The position numbers and the translations under genes were made by a program. A model generated the notes under the pieces. The model was not told where the DNA came from and ran no database searches. It saw only the letters and a list, made by a program, of their open reading frames with translations. A stretch of DNA of 43,840 nt, from the NCBI GenBank assembly GCA_020048975.1, contig JAIFLQ010000064.1:1-43840 (forward strand), in the 5' to 3' direction. The stretch comes from Rickettsia sp. (GTDB taxonomy: Bacteria; Pseudomonadota; Alphaproteobacteria; Rickettsiales; Rickettsiaceae). This document shows, one piece after another, positions 11,581-22,418 of this stretch (position 1 is the stretch's first letter; each line of letters starts with the position of its first letter).

Positions 11581-11964
11581 TTATAAAATCATTATATAAA
11601 AAACTGCTACAAGAAAAGAAATAGTCGTGATAATCGCAAAAGCTTGAGTTCCTAATAAAAACACAAGACGTATCGCACGACAATTAATATAATCCTCAAT
11701 AACAACTTGCATACCAAGCACAGCATGATACATCATTGTAACGAAAAAGATTACAAGCATCACAATGTTATAGGGCTTTTGTAAACAAGAAATAACTACA
11801 CTAATCTCGCTTTTAGAGATTTGCCAAGAAAAAGAAATAACCCAAAATACCATCACAGCAATTATTAAAGCTGTAAGCCTCTGATGCCACCAATGATGAG
11901 AACCAGAACCAGCCGCCCCAAGATTCTTAGCTTTTGATAGATCTGATCTATATTTATTCTTCAT
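11581..11964 (-). CDS. sdhD: Succinate dehydrogenase membrane anchor subunit
   Basis: Internal ATG ([34 protein letters not shown]) of the 170-aa ORF; three hydrophobic segments; lies between sdhA and sdhC. Confidence 0.85.
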   Translation of the reverse strand: MKNKYRSDLSKAKNLGAAGSGSHHWWHQRLTALIIAVMVFWVISFSWQISKSEISVVISCLQKPYNIVMLVIFFVTMMYHAVLGMQVVIEDYINCRAIRLVFLLGTQAFAIITTISFLVAVFYIMIL

Positions 11965-11987
11965 TTTAAAATCACTCACAATAACCG

Positions 11988-12377
11988 TTAAATAAAAATC
12001 CAAAAAATTAGCGTTAATACCACAGAAGCGACTACGGCTAACCATCCAGAATAATTTATTGCTACAATCGAGAATCCACGCCCAGTATCCCATATTAAGT
12101 GTCTAATACCTGTACATAGATGATAAAAAAAAGCATAACTTGTCAGTACTAATAAAAATTTAACAAACCCATTACTAAATATTTCTAAATATGAAGAATC
12201 AAACCTACTAAATACCCATAAAATAAACCACCAACTAACTGCGGATATCATAAAAAACAACCCTATTCCGCTAAGACGATGACCAACAGATAAAACTGAA
12301 CTTATTTGCGGTTTATAAATACTAAGATGTGGCGAAGTTGGCCTTGCTTTATGTATTTCTTCTGTAGATTTTTGCAT
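11988..12377 (-). CDS. sdhC: Succinate dehydrogenase cytochrome b556 subunit
   Basis: RPTSPHLSIYKPQISSVLSVGHRLSGIGLF and HLCTGIRHLIWDTG motifs. Confidence 0.93.
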   Translation of the reverse strand: MQKSTEEIHKARPTSPHLSIYKPQISSVLSVGHRLSGIGLFFMISAVSWWFILWVFSRFDSSYLEIFSNGFVKFLLVLTSYAFFYHLCTGIRHLIWDTGRGFSIVAINYSGWLAVVASVVLTLIFWIFI

Positions 12378-12654
12378 AATTCATACCAAGCTTTACTTAA
12401 ATTACTCTATACCAAGGTTAATTATATAAACTAGTATAAGGCTTTTCAAGCTTCTTTGGCATCTTTCACAAGAAAATAACTTAGTATATTGAAAATTTAA
12501 GCATAAACACACACTATAACTACTATCACCTGTATTTATAGTATTTTTAGAAAATTTCTTATAGACATAACAAGTTTTATTGATTATAAACTCAGCTCAA
12601 TGAGTCTTTGTAATTATAATTTACTATCTATAAAGTTAAATCAACTTTAAACCT

Positions 12655-12730
12655 GGCCAAGTAGCTCAGTTGGTAGAGCAAAGGACTGAAAATCCTTGTG
12701 TCGCCGGTTCGATCCCGGCCTTGGCCACCA
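12655..12730 (+). tRNA. tRNA-Phe (anticodon GAA)
   Basis: 76 nt: GGCCAAGTAGCTCAGTTGGTAGAGCAAAGGACTGAAAATCCTTGTGTCGCCGGTTCGATCCCGGCCTTGGCCACCA; cloverleaf arms pair; encoded CCA. Confidence 0.97.
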
Positions 12731-12889
12731 CTTCTATATTTTATTAAACTTCAACTTCTTATCTTCACTATATCTTTAATATTAAATAGTCATTAGTAGT
12801 GTTTTTGCATCAAATTTAATATTAATATTGTTATTAGTATTTAAGCTAATTATAGTATTTGAAGTGAAATTTTTTACCAAGAATACTGA

Positions 12890-13510
12890 ATGTTAAAAAA
12901 AGACTTAGAATTAGTGATAGCAACCCATAACATTGCCAAAATCAATGAATATAAAAGCTTATTTTATAATACTCCAGTTATACTGAAAACAGCAATAGAA
13001 CTAGGAGTCTCAGAACCGGAGGAAAATGGAAAAACTTTTGCTGAAAATGCTTATATCAAAGCAGAGAATGCAGCTAATAAGACGGGAATATTATCATTAG
13101 GAGAAGATAGCGGACTTACAATTAAATCCCTCAATGGGTTTCCTGGGGTTATAACAGGCAGATGGGCAAAGGATGTAGGCGGTTATAAAAAAGCTTTTAA
13201 GGAATTAGCAAAAAAGTTAGACGGCTTATCCAAAAATGCTTCATTTCAATGTACAATTGTGTTAATTTGTCCTAAACAAGGACAAATTAATGAATTCTCT
13301 GAAAGTGTTGACGGTATCTTAGATTTCTCATTTATTACTGGAGAAGGATTTGGATATGATCCAATTTTTGTACCAGAAGGTTACAACAAAACATTTGCTC
13401 AATTAACAATGACTACAAAAAATCAAATAAGCCATAGGGGTAAATGTTGTCGTAAGCTCTTACAATTTTTGACGTCACTAAATAAAACTAAAACTAGGAG
13501 TGTTGAATGA
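12890..13510 (+). CDS. rdgB: RdgB/HAM1 family dITP/XTP pyrophosphatase
   Basis: VIATHNIAKINEYKSLF, GKTFAENAYIKAENA, EDSGLTIKSLNGFPGVITGRWA, GFGYDPIFVPEGYNKTFAQL, SHRGK. Confidence 0.95.
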   Translation: MLKKDLELVIATHNIAKINEYKSLFYNTPVILKTAIELGVSEPEENGKTFAENAYIKAENAANKTGILSLGEDSGLTIKSLNGFPGVITGRWAKDVGGYKKAFKELAKKLDGLSKNASFQCTIVLICPKQGQINEFSESVDGILDFSFITGEGFGYDPIFVPEGYNKTFAQLTMTTKNQISHRGKCCRKLLQFLTSLNKTKTRSVE

Positions 13511-13525
13511 TTCAAAAAAAATATC

Positions 13526-14326
13526 ATGGAATTTAAAGTAGTAACCTGGAATGTAAATTCAATTACTATGAGGATAAATCATTTAATTGAATTTATAAAA
13601 CAACACGATCCAGATGTTATTTGCTTACAAGAGCTTAAATGCGAAACTGTTAAATTTCCATATGAAGCACTATCGCATTTACCTTATAATTTATATATTA
13701 ACGGACAGAAATCCTATAATGGAGTAGCTATTCTCTCAAAGATACCAGCCGATGAAGTAAAAATCGATTTTACAAATAACCCAGTTCCTGATCAAGCTAG
13801 ATTCATTGAAATTTGTTTTAATAGTTTTATGGGTTTTACTAGAGTAATATCTTTATATGCACCAAATGGTGGAGTTGTTGGTAGTGATAAATTTCAAATG
13901 AAATTAGAATTTTATGACCAATTTACTAAGTATATAAAATATTTATCATCCTATGATGAAAAATTACTGATTGGCGCAGACTATAATATAGCCCCTTTTA
14001 ATATTGATGTTTACGATCCAATTAGTTTACAAAATACTACTTGTTGTACAATTTTAGAAAAAGACAAAATGCGAACAATTTTAAATTCTGATTTTGTAGA
14101 TAATTTTAGAATCAAGCATCCTCAGAAAAAAGAATATTCTTGGTGGGATTATAGAGCCGGAGCTTTCAAGCAGAATAAGGGAATGAGAATAGATTCAGTT
14201 GTTTCAAGCGTTAATACATTGCCGTTTTTACAAAATTGTTTTATAGACTATAATACAAGGGAACAAAACAAGCCATCAGATCACGCTCCAGTGATAGCAA
14301 TTTATAGGCCTTATATAGTAAATTAA
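13526..14326 (+). CDS. xthA: Exodeoxyribonuclease III family protein (copy 1)
   Basis: VVTWNVNSITMR, DVICLQELKC, YNGVAILSK, SLYAPNGG, LIGADYNIAP, RIDSVVSS, SDHAPVIA. Confidence 0.93.
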   Translation: MEFKVVTWNVNSITMRINHLIEFIKQHDPDVICLQELKCETVKFPYEALSHLPYNLYINGQKSYNGVAILSKIPADEVKIDFTNNPVPDQARFIEICFNSFMGFTRVISLYAPNGGVVGSDKFQMKLEFYDQFTKYIKYLSSYDEKLLIGADYNIAPFNIDVYDPISLQNTTCCTILEKDKMRTILNSDFVDNFRIKHPQKKEYSWWDYRAGAFKQNKGMRIDSVVSSVNTLPFLQNCFIDYNTREQNKPSDHAPVIAIYRPYIVN

Positions 14327-16071
14327 GTTATAGATTTCTTATATAGACTATTGTAGATATCAGAAGTTTTTAGCAAGTTTGAATGCGTACCATGATCAGA
14401 TAATTTTCCATGGTCTATGACCAAAATATTATCAAAATCTTGAACAGAAGAAATACGGTGGGCTATTGAAATAACCATCTTACCACGCATAACCCTTTTT
14501 ATATTATCTAGTATTTCTTTTTCACTTTCGCTGTCAAGAGCACTTGTGGCTTCATCAAGAAGTAGAATTTCTGGTTTATATAAAAGAGCTCTAGCTATCG
14601 CCACTCTTTGCTTCTGCCCCCCTGACATCCTAACTCCTTTTTCACCAATCTCAGTGTCTATAACATCTGGTAGGTGATCTATAAACTTATCTATCCCACA
14701 CAGATGAATTACCTCCTGAACATCTTCTTCTTTAGCACAAGGATTAGAAAACATAATATTATACCTTATTGTACCAGAAAAAATGTCAGGATCTTGAGGA
14801 GTGTAAGCAATAATTTTTCGTATATCACGAACATCATAAGAATTTACTTCATTATTAGCTATTTTTAGCTTTCCAGATTGGTGCTGGTAAAATTTAAGTA
14901 TTAACTGCATAATAGTGCTTTTACCTGAACCAGATTTCCCTACTATAGCAGTAAATTGATTTTGTTTAATACAAAAACTAATATTCTCAAGAGCTAGAAC
15001 ATCTGATCTTGCAGGGTAGGAGAAACTTAGATTTTCAAAAAAGATATCGTAGTTTTGTGAGATATTTTTAAAATTTCTAGAAATCCCCTCGGGTAAATAT
15101 GAGACATCAGGAAGCTTGGCTTTTGCTTGCAAATCAAACACCCTATCAAGAGCAGCTAGTGGACCTTGGATTTCACTGAATAACTCAGCTATACCACCTG
15201 CACTCATACCAACAATCATTGCGTAATATATAAATGAGACCATCTGACCTGAGGTCATTTTACCATCAATTATGTCCATACTACCTACCCATATCACCAT
15301 AGTTATAGATCCAGATATAGCGATAATAGCCAAAGCAAAAAACAAAGACCTTAACTTAAGCCTTTTGCCTGTATGTTTAAGATATGTAGCTATTTTTTCA
15401 TTAAATCTTTCTTCTGCATGGCCTTGTTGGTTAAAAGAATATAAAGTTCTAACAGCTGAAAAACTTTCCTCTATAAAACATGATAATTCTGATCTTTCTA
15501 CCATTACTTTTTTAGAAATACTCCGAACATGTTTGCTCAAACGGAGTAGTGGACCAAGTAAAACTGGCACACTAAAAATAACAAGCAAAGATAATTTTGG
15601 ACTTTGAAAAAACATCAAAATGACAGCCCCAAATAACATAATAGAATTACGAATAAAAAAGGATAAAAAATTGGTTATTAAAGTACCAACTGATTCAAGA
15701 TCAGAACTTAATCTTGAAATTATATCACCAATTTTTAACTCTTCAAAAGCTGCAATTTCTAGATGGAGCAGTTTTTTATAACTATCTAATCTTATTTTAG
15801 CAATAATCTTTTCTGTAACTAAATTAATAGAGTAAGATCGAAAGAAACTACCCACCGCAAATACTCCAATAAGTAATGAAATAAGAAAAATTGAATTATT
15901 GATTGAACTAAGATCACCAGCAAGTCCATTATCTACTAGATGTCTAAAAACTGTTCCAACACCAAGTAGAGCAACGGCAACAATAAATAGTGAGCAAAAC
16001 ACAATTATTAGGTTACTCTTGTAATTTGTAAGGTATCCTAATAGTGCTTTTATATTATCATTCATACTCAA
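14323..16071 (-). CDS. ABC transporter, permease/ATP-binding fusion (MsbA-like exporter)
   Basis: Six-TM domain, then Walker A VGKSGSGKSTIMQLIL, signature RMSGGQKQRVAIARALL, LLLDEATSALDSESE, H-loop ISIAHR. Confidence 0.93.
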   Translation of the reverse strand: MSMNDNIKALLGYLTNYKSNLIIVFCSLFIVAVALLGVGTVFRHLVDNGLAGDLSSINNSIFLISLLIGVFAVGSFFRSYSINLVTEKIIAKIRLDSYKKLLHLEIAAFEELKIGDIISRLSSDLESVGTLITNFLSFFIRNSIMLFGAVILMFFQSPKLSLLVIFSVPVLLGPLLRLSKHVRSISKKVMVERSELSCFIEESFSAVRTLYSFNQQGHAEERFNEKIATYLKHTGKRLKLRSLFFALAIIAISGSITMVIWVGSMDIIDGKMTSGQMVSFIYYAMIVGMSAGGIAELFSEIQGPLAALDRVFDLQAKAKLPDVSYLPEGISRNFKNISQNYDIFFENLSFSYPARSDVLALENISFCIKQNQFTAIVGKSGSGKSTIMQLILKFYQHQSGKLKIANNEVNSYDVRDIRKIIAYTPQDPDIFSGTIRYNIMFSNPCAKEEDVQEVIHLCGIDKFIDHLPDVIDTEIGEKGVRMSGGQKQRVAIARALLYKPEILLLDEATSALDSESEKEILDNIKRVMRGKMVISIAHRISSVQDFDNILVIDHGKLSDHGTHSNLLKTSDIYNSLYKKSIT

Positions 16072-16373
16072 TCCTTAATCTCAATTTTTAAGTCATCAGA
16101 TAAAACCCTAAATAAATCATCTCCTGCTTTCGATCTCCACGCCTTGCCGTCGTGTAAAAAATGATAAGGACCAGTCACTGGAGAAGAAAGCCAAATCTCC
16201 TTTGTAGACGATTGTTTATTAATAACAAATGTTCCATCTTCTGTAATAAGATTCAGTATATCTCCATTTATATCAACATCTATATTCCCATAAATATCAT
16301 TTTCTTCTACTACCGCCGCAACAAGGCTAATTATCCTCGTTACTTCTTTAGCAAACTCTTTATCACTCATCAT
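16068..16373 (-). CDS. cyaY: Iron donor protein CyaY (frataxin family)
   Basis: DVDINGDILNLITEDGTFVINKQSSTKEIWLSSPVTGPYHFLHDGKAWRSK matches the frataxin core. Confidence 0.9.
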   Translation of the reverse strand: MMSDKEFAKEVTRIISLVAAVVEENDIYGNIDVDINGDILNLITEDGTFVINKQSSTKEIWLSSPVTGPYHFLHDGKAWRSKAGDDLFRVLSDDLKIEIKD

Positions 16374-16682
16374 TTACAATTTTACAATCGTTCTAATTTT
16401 ATTTATCGCTTTATACCCCATATATACAGCCATTCGTTCGATGATAACATCTTGTTGAAACGACATTTCCACAGATGTACTGGAATTATCAACTTCTACA
16501 AGCAAGATATTAATTTTTTGTTTCTTCTCTCTTATAGTACTAATTCTAAATGGCGATGTATTATTACTATATTTTATTCCAACAATTTTTGACCAATTAA
16601 GAATTATTTCTCCTAGTATTGGGTGTTTAGTTTTATATATTTTATAGATAATTTTGTTAATATCGTCAATTATAGGTTTCAT
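16374..16682 (-). CDS. DUF721 (DciA-like) domain protein
   Basis: 102 aa; W..IVG and V.VDNSSTSVEMSFQQDVIIERM resemble the DUF721 pattern. Confidence 0.6.
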   Translation of the reverse strand: MKPIIDDINKIIYKIYKTKHPILGEIILNWSKIVGIKYSNNTSPFRISTIREKKQKINILLVEVDNSSTSVEMSFQQDVIIERMAVYMGYKAINKIRTIVKL

Positions 16683-17683
16683 ACTACTGATCTAATAAGA
16701 GTGATAATGACAGTTAGTAAACCAAGAATAATACAAATAATAGGATAAAATAAAGATCCCACTGAAAGTAGCATAAGAATAAAATTACACTGTATTATTC
16801 TCAAAACAACAGTTTTATGGCTTGATCCTTTTATTACAGCTTTTTGAAAAAAATGCTGTAGATGTGGTTGCCAAATTTTCTCTCCTCTCACTAATCTAAT
16901 TAGCAAAGTCAACCCACCATCTGCAATATAATACAAAGAAGATATAACACAAGCAGCAAAAAGACGATCACTACCGGAAGCAACGGTTAATAGACAAACA
17001 CCAATTATGAACCCAATACCAATACTACCAACATCCCCTATAAAGATACTAGCTGGCTGCCAATTGAACAAGATAAAACCACACGACCATCCAAGAATAA
17101 TACAAGCCACTGTAATTACTGTCCAGACGTTTGGAATAACATCATGCTTTAAAAAACAAAGAATTAATATTGTAAGTGAAAGGTGAATCGATTCAGAAAC
17201 CGTTATTCCATCAATTCCATCAAGAAAATTATAAACATTTAAAAATGTTAGCAACGCAAAAGATCCAATAACCAAATCTATGCTTAATGATAATTCACTA
17301 TGCAATATCCTATTTGGATGTATAAGCCACATAACTGCAAGCACAGAGCATAAAATATGTATTAACAATCTAAATGATATAGGTATTTCCGATACATCAT
17401 CCCAAAATGAGACTAATGCAATAGGAGCAAATATTGAAATAATATTACCAGAATTATGCAAGACGCCTAGGTGCCAATATTCAAAAATTGGAAATAATAA
17501 ACAGAATGTTAAGACAAATGCAACGCCACCACCTCTTGGCGTAACTCTAGAATGAGCCCTTCTTTGGCTTGGTTTGTCAACAATATTAAATTTGGACATC
17601 AGCCTTATCGTACCTTTCACTGAAAGGATCGATAGCAAAAAAGATACTAAAATCAGCATTGAAAGTTGAAGTAAATAACTCAT
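16679..17683 (-). CDS. Glycosyltransferase family 4, undecaprenyl-phosphate sugar-1-phosphate transferase (WecA/WbpL-like)
   Basis: Multi-TM; DKPSQRRAHSRVTPRGGGVAFV, SFWDDVSEIP, NVYNFLDGIDGIT, FIGDVGSIGIGFIIG. Confidence 0.9.
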   Translation of the reverse strand: MSYLLQLSMLILVSFLLSILSVKGTIRLMSKFNIVDKPSQRRAHSRVTPRGGGVAFVLTFCLLFPIFEYWHLGVLHNSGNIISIFAPIALVSFWDDVSEIPISFRLLIHILCSVLAVMWLIHPNRILHSELSLSIDLVIGSFALLTFLNVYNFLDGIDGITVSESIHLSLTILILCFLKHDVIPNVWTVITVACIILGWSCGFILFNWQPASIFIGDVGSIGIGFIIGVCLLTVASGSDRLFAACVISSLYYIADGGLTLLIRLVRGEKIWQPHLQHFFQKAVIKGSSHKTVVLRIIQCNFILMLLSVGSLFYPIICIILGLLTVIITLIRSVV

Positions 17684-18372
17684 AATAACATATTCGTCTT
17701 AAAACTATAATACTCGCCTTTACCAATAATTACATGGTCATGTACACTTACATTTACTGTCTTGCAGGCATTAACAATTTGGGCGGTTAAATCAATATCA
17801 GAATTTGAAGGCTTTGAATTTCCGCTTGGATGGTTATGTACCAAAATAATTGCACCAGCATCATGAACTAAAACCCTTTTTATTATTTCTCTTGGATAAA
17901 CAGGTGTTTGATCAATAGTACCTGTTGCCATTATTTCATCTGCTATTAAGGCATTTTTTTTGTTTAGAAACAAAACACGAAATTGCTCAAGTCGCAAATT
18001 ACTCATATTAAATTTTAGATATTCAAGCAAAGCACTCCATGACCCAATAACATTTTGGTTCATCACTTGACTTGCCAAAACTCTGCTTATAAGTTCTTTT
18101 ATCACCTGTAGATTCATAAAAATACTTTGGTTAGTACCTTCAACTTCAGATAAATTTTCCTTATTTGAATTCACCAAATTATTTAAATTACCAAATTTAT
18201 TCAATAATTCTTTTGCTAATGGCTTGACATCTTTTCGGGGAATAGACTGGAAAAGAATTAATTCAACCAACTCGTAATCACTAAAACTACTTGGATGATT
18301 CTTGAGAAACTTATCCTTCTGACGTTTTCTATGACCAACATAGTGTGGTAACTTTTCACTCTCTATTTGCAT
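17680..18372 (-). CDS. radC: RadC family (JAB/MPN metalloprotein)
   Basis: Likely start MQIESEKLPHYVGHRKR; JAB motif ILVHNHPSGNSKPSNSDIDLT; HDHVIIGKGEYYSF. Confidence 0.9.
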   Translation of the reverse strand: MQIESEKLPHYVGHRKRQKDKFLKNHPSSFSDYELVELILFQSIPRKDVKPLAKELLNKFGNLNNLVNSNKENLSEVEGTNQSIFMNLQVIKELISRVLASQVMNQNVIGSWSALLEYLKFNMSNLRLEQFRVLFLNKKNALIADEIMATGTIDQTPVYPREIIKRVLVHDAGAIILVHNHPSGNSKPSNSDIDLTAQIVNACKTVNVSVHDHVIIGKGEYYSFKTNMLL

Positions 18373-19092
18373 ATGGAGGATATAATAGATTCTTCTGCGA
18401 GGTTGTAAAGATCTCAAAACCACTACTAGTCACACCAATTGTATGTTCAAACTGAGCTGATAGAGATTTATCCCTTGTAGTTACAGTCCAACCATCAATT
18501 TTGCTCAAAATAGTTTCATAACTACCAGCATTTACCTAGTTGGTTCATCGTGAAAAACCCTACCAATACCATGACCAGTATAATCCCTTACCACTGAATA
18601 ATTATGCTTCTCCACGTGCTTTTGAATTGCATAACCAACATCACCAAGTCTTACTCCTGGTTTTACCATTTCTATACCGATCATCATAGCCTCGTAGGTA
18701 ACCTGAATAAGACGTTTTGGCTTTACAGCTACATCGCCAACATAAAACATTCTACTAGTATCACCATGCCAACCATCAAGTATTACTGTTACATCAATAT
18801 TAATGATGTCGCCTTTCTTTAGATTTTTGTCAGAGGGTATACCATGACACACTACATGATTAATAGAAGTGCATATTGATTTAGGAAATGGAACTGAACC
18901 GCCACCATTATAATTAAGAGGCGCTGGGATTGCGCCATTTCTAGTAATAAATTCATGGCACAAATCATTAAGATGATTTGTTGTTACCTCAGGTTTGATA
19001 TAATCGGTAATAAAATCAAGAGTTTCTGCGGCTAGTTTTCCCGCTGCTCGCATTTTAGCAAAATCATCTTTATTGTGAATTTTTACGCTCAT
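18356..19092 (-). pseudogene. map: Methionine aminopeptidase type I, internally deleted and frameshifted
   Basis: N-terminal ORF ends ...DYTGHGIGRVFHDEPTR* (18532). Downstream, in another frame, VNAGSYETILSKIDGWTVTTRDKSLSAQFEHTIGVTSSGFEIFTTSQKNLLYPPYANRE* continues to 18356. Confidence 0.85.
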
Positions 19093-19270
19093 ATTGACTA
19101 ATTTAATAGTTACATTAAGGCTTTTAGTATAATAGTTTATTAATTTAAAGTCTAGTTCTAGTTAAGGTTGCTTTTTTTAATAGTTAATCAATTTTCTATA
19201 GAAATATTTTACTAAAGTTCATCCGCCAAAAGTTATTTTCGCAATAGCAAATAATTATTTTACCAAACAA

Positions 19271-19606
19271 CTACCAAGCGTTCTTTATTATTACAGGCCA
19301 TTTATATGGCTGAACAAAAACAAAATCAAATCTTATATCATAACCATTATATTTATTATTATAACTTAAGAATAATTCAGCTGAACGTCTTATTCTATTT
19401 TGTTGATTTTTTGAAACTATATTTTCTGTTAGATTAGTTTTTCTGGCTTTGACTTCAACAAAAATCAACTTCTTACCTTTACTAACAATAATATCAATCT
19501 CTCCAACAAATCTTTTTTTACGATGATGGACTATATTATAGAACTTTAGTTTGTAAATTAGTATTGTTAAATATTCAGCAAATAAACCGAATTGGTACGG
19601 CGTCAT
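19271..19606 (-). CDS. YraN/UPF0102 family endonuclease-like protein
   Basis: GLFAEYLTILIYKLKFYNIVHHRKKRFVGEIDIIVSKGKKLIFVEVKARK. Confidence 0.88.
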   Translation of the reverse strand: MTPYQFGLFAEYLTILIYKLKFYNIVHHRKKRFVGEIDIIVSKGKKLIFVEVKARKTNLTENIVSKNQQNRIRRSAELFLSYNNKYNGYDIRFDFVFVQPYKWPVIIKNAW

Positions 19607-20874
19607 TTTGGTTTTAAATTAGCCTCAATTAAATTGTTAATCGTAGTTTTCATAAAATAAATTACAACTAGAAAAGCTAATGAAGTGAACATGATATAAA
19701 AAGCTGGAGCGTAATATAGATCAGTTACCTTTACAAGCCACATAGAAATAACAGCTGATGTCCCGCCAAATAAAGCAACACCAAGATTATAACTAAAAGC
19801 TACGCCAGTAAAACGCTCCTCTGGTGAAAATAATGAAATAATAAATATGTATGCAGTACCTGAAATAAGCCCCCCTAACATGGCAATTATTGTTAGGGCA
19901 GTGATTTGTTTCCACATCTCTGCACACGCAAGTAACATAAAAGCAGGAATAGAGATAATAACTATTGCTATTGATGATATAATAATCATTTTAAATCTAC
20001 CAATATAATCTGAAATATACCCAGATACTGGCATAGTTAGCATCATAACTACTGAAGAATAAGAAAGATACACAAGGGCTATTGTTTTATCAAATCCCAT
20101 TATTTCAATATAAAAAATATTTATGTATGTTTTTATAATATATACTATGCTACTTGCAGCTCCACCAAGACAGCAAGTTACTAGCATTGCAGGCCATGAA
20201 CTTCGGATAACATGAGTAAATGGCATTTTTAGGGTTCGCTTTTTTTCAGCTAGCATTTCGAATATAGGGGTTTCCGATACTCTGAGTCTAAAATAAAAAC
20301 CTACTATTCCCATCAGTCCGCCAAGAATAAAAGCAAATCGCCAAACAAATTCCATCCCTGGAAATAATAGCTCCAAAACTATACCAACAACACTGGCAAG
20401 CAAGGTACCAGCAATATTCGATGCATTAACTATTCCAGCTGTAAAACCAGGTCTTAAATTTTGATAGTGTTCAAGAATGAATATAGCAGCTCCTGCTCCT
20501 TCTCCGCTTATGCACAAACCTTGAATTAGTCGCATCATAACTAATAACACAGGGGCACTATACCCTATTTCACTGTAATTTGGTATAAAGCCGATGATAA
20601 AAGTGGTCGTAGTCATACCAAGCATTGAAGTGATGAGAGAAACTCTTCTTCCATACTTATCGGCAATATAGCCAAAAATAATTCCGCCTATTGGCCTCAT
20701 TAAGAATCCGACAGCAAACACAGAAAGGCTGGATAAAGTTTGAACTATCTGAGAATCTGATGGAAAAAATGCACGACCTATAGATAAAGAAAAGACTGCG
20801 TAAACAGTAAAATCATAATATTCCAGTATATTTCCAGAAATAGCTGATAAAAAAATAGATCTTCTTTTGTTCAT
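19603..20874 (-). CDS. MFS transporter (ProP-like metabolite:H+ symporter family)
   Basis: GNILEYYDFTVYAVFSLSIGRAFFP, FLMRPIGGIIFGYIADKYGRRVSL, multiple TM helices. Confidence 0.9.
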   Translation of the reverse strand: MNKRRSIFLSAISGNILEYYDFTVYAVFSLSIGRAFFPSDSQIVQTLSSLSVFAVGFLMRPIGGIIFGYIADKYGRRVSLITSMLGMTTTTFIIGFIPNYSEIGYSAPVLLVMMRLIQGLCISGEGAGAAIFILEHYQNLRPGFTAGIVNASNIAGTLLASVVGIVLELLFPGMEFVWRFAFILGGLMGIVGFYFRLRVSETPIFEMLAEKKRTLKMPFTHVIRSSWPAMLVTCCLGGAASSIVYIIKTYINIFYIEIMGFDKTIALVYLSYSSVVMMLTMPVSGYISDYIGRFKMIIISSIAIVIISIPAFMLLACAEMWKQITALTIIAMLGGLISGTAYIFIISLFSPEERFTGVAFSYNLGVALFGGTSAVISMWLVKVTDLYYAPAFYIMFTSLAFLVVIYFMKTTINNLIEANLKPK

Positions 20875-21004
20875 TGAATTATCATTATTATATCAATTAC
20901 TTGATTCTTTGCTTTTTAAACTCAAGACTTTAAAGCCTACTTGCGCCAGATTATAGACAACAAAAACTATTTGTGAAATAAAATTTATGAATAACTAAAA
21001 CTAA

Positions 21005-22399
21005 CTAAGCATCGAAAGATTTTGTAATATCTTCTATAACTTTTTTTGCATCACCAAACAACATTAGAGTATTATCTTGAAAGAACAGTTCATTTTGTAT
21101 ACCAGCATAGCCAGAGGCCATAGATCTTTTGATGAAAAAAATAGTTTTAGCAAGAGATACATCCAAAATTGGCATACCAAAAATAGGACTGTTTGGATCA
21201 GATTTTGCTGCTGGATTAGTTACGTCATTTGCTCCAACCACCAAAACTATATCAGTTGCTCCAAAATCACCATTTATCTCATCAAGCTCAAAAACATCAT
21301 CATAGTCTATATTAGCTTCGGCAAGCAAAACATTCATGTGTCCTGGCATTCTTCCAGCAACTGGATGAATAGCAAATCTTACTTTTACACCTTTTTTCTT
21401 TAAATGATCCGTCATTTCTTTTATAGCATGCTGAGACTGAGCTACCGCCATACCATATCCTGGTACAATAATAACTGAATCAGCATATTGCATTTGGTAG
21501 GCTGCGTCCTCTGCGCTACTAATTTTAGCTTGTCTTTCATCGTCACCAACTTGATCTTGAACTTTTCCAGATGATTTAAAAGCTCCAAAAATAACATTCA
21601 GCAATGAGCGGTTCATTGCCTTACACATTATATAGCTCAAAATAGCACCACTGGCGCCAACAAGGGCTCCAGTGATTATAAGTAAACTATTACCAAGAGT
21701 AAATCCAATACCAGCCGCTGCCCATCCAGAATAGGAATTTAACATAGAAACAACTACAGGCATATCAGCTCCGCCAATAGGAACAATGAGTAACACACCT
21801 AATATTAGAGATATTATGATTATAAGAGTAAATAAGAAAATACTTTGGTTATTAGCAAAATAAACCATCATTGTTATAAGAAAAATGGTCATAAGCAGGC
21901 ACACATATTGCTGACCTAAAAACTTTAATGGTTTTGAATTAATAAAACCTTGCAACTTACCAAAAGCTACAATTGAACCACTGAAAGTTATCGCCCCAAT
22001 AGCTGCTCCAAGTGACATCTCAATTCTAGCTGAGAAAGGAATCAAACCACCTTCACCAATACCAAAATTTTCTGGCAATAATAAAGCTGCAAAAGCAACA
22101 AATACCGCCGCAAGACCAACAAAAGAGTGAAACCCAGCTACTAGCTCAGGCATTGAAGTCATTGGAATTTTTCTAGCAACATATGCACCAACGACTCCCC
22201 CTAAAGATACAGTAATTAATAATGGAATTTTGTGATAAAAATCAGGTAGCGAAAATGTTGCAAACAAAGCTAGTAACATTCCAAACATTCCTATTAAACT
22301 GCCCCTTCTTGCTGATTTGGGCGAAGATAATCCTTTCAGTGAAAAAATAAAACAAATAGCTGCTACTAAATATAATATTTCGATTAAATGTACTGACAT
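21005..22399 (-). CDS. pntB: NAD(P) transhydrogenase subunit beta
   Basis: [87 protein letters not shown]. Confidence 0.97.
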   Translation of the reverse strand: MSVHLIEILYLVAAICFIFSLKGLSSPKSARRGSLIGMFGMLLALFATFSLPDFYHKIPLLITVSLGGVVGAYVARKIPMTSMPELVAGFHSFVGLAAVFVAFAALLLPENFGIGEGGLIPFSARIEMSLGAAIGAITFSGSIVAFGKLQGFINSKPLKFLGQQYVCLLMTIFLITMMVYFANNQSIFLFTLIIIISLILGVLLIVPIGGADMPVVVSMLNSYSGWAAAGIGFTLGNSLLIITGALVGASGAILSYIMCKAMNRSLLNVIFGAFKSSGKVQDQVGDDERQAKISSAEDAAYQMQYADSVIIVPGYGMAVAQSQHAIKEMTDHLKKKGVKVRFAIHPVAGRMPGHMNVLLAEANIDYDDVFELDEINGDFGATDIVLVVGANDVTNPAAKSDPNSPIFGMPILDVSLAKTIFFIKRSMASGYAGIQNELFFQDNTLMLFGDAKKVIEDITKSFDA

Positions 22400-22418
22400 A
22401 GTAAAAATTATTTGTGAA

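Noticed and set aside
11300-11624. Several overlapping ORFs (11300-11524 -, 11335-11541 +, 11352-11624 +) at the sdhA N-terminus
   Set aside because: Alternative frames of the confidently assigned sdhA coding region.
12378-12654. Regulatory RNA upstream of tRNA-Phe
   Set aside because: AT-rich intergenic sequence without a stem-loop or conserved element recognisable by eye.
16161-16592. 143-aa plus-strand ORF across cyaY and the DUF721 gene
   Set aside because: Antisense to two recognised genes; composition (Ile/Tyr/Phe/Asn rich) typical of spurious AT-rich ORFs.
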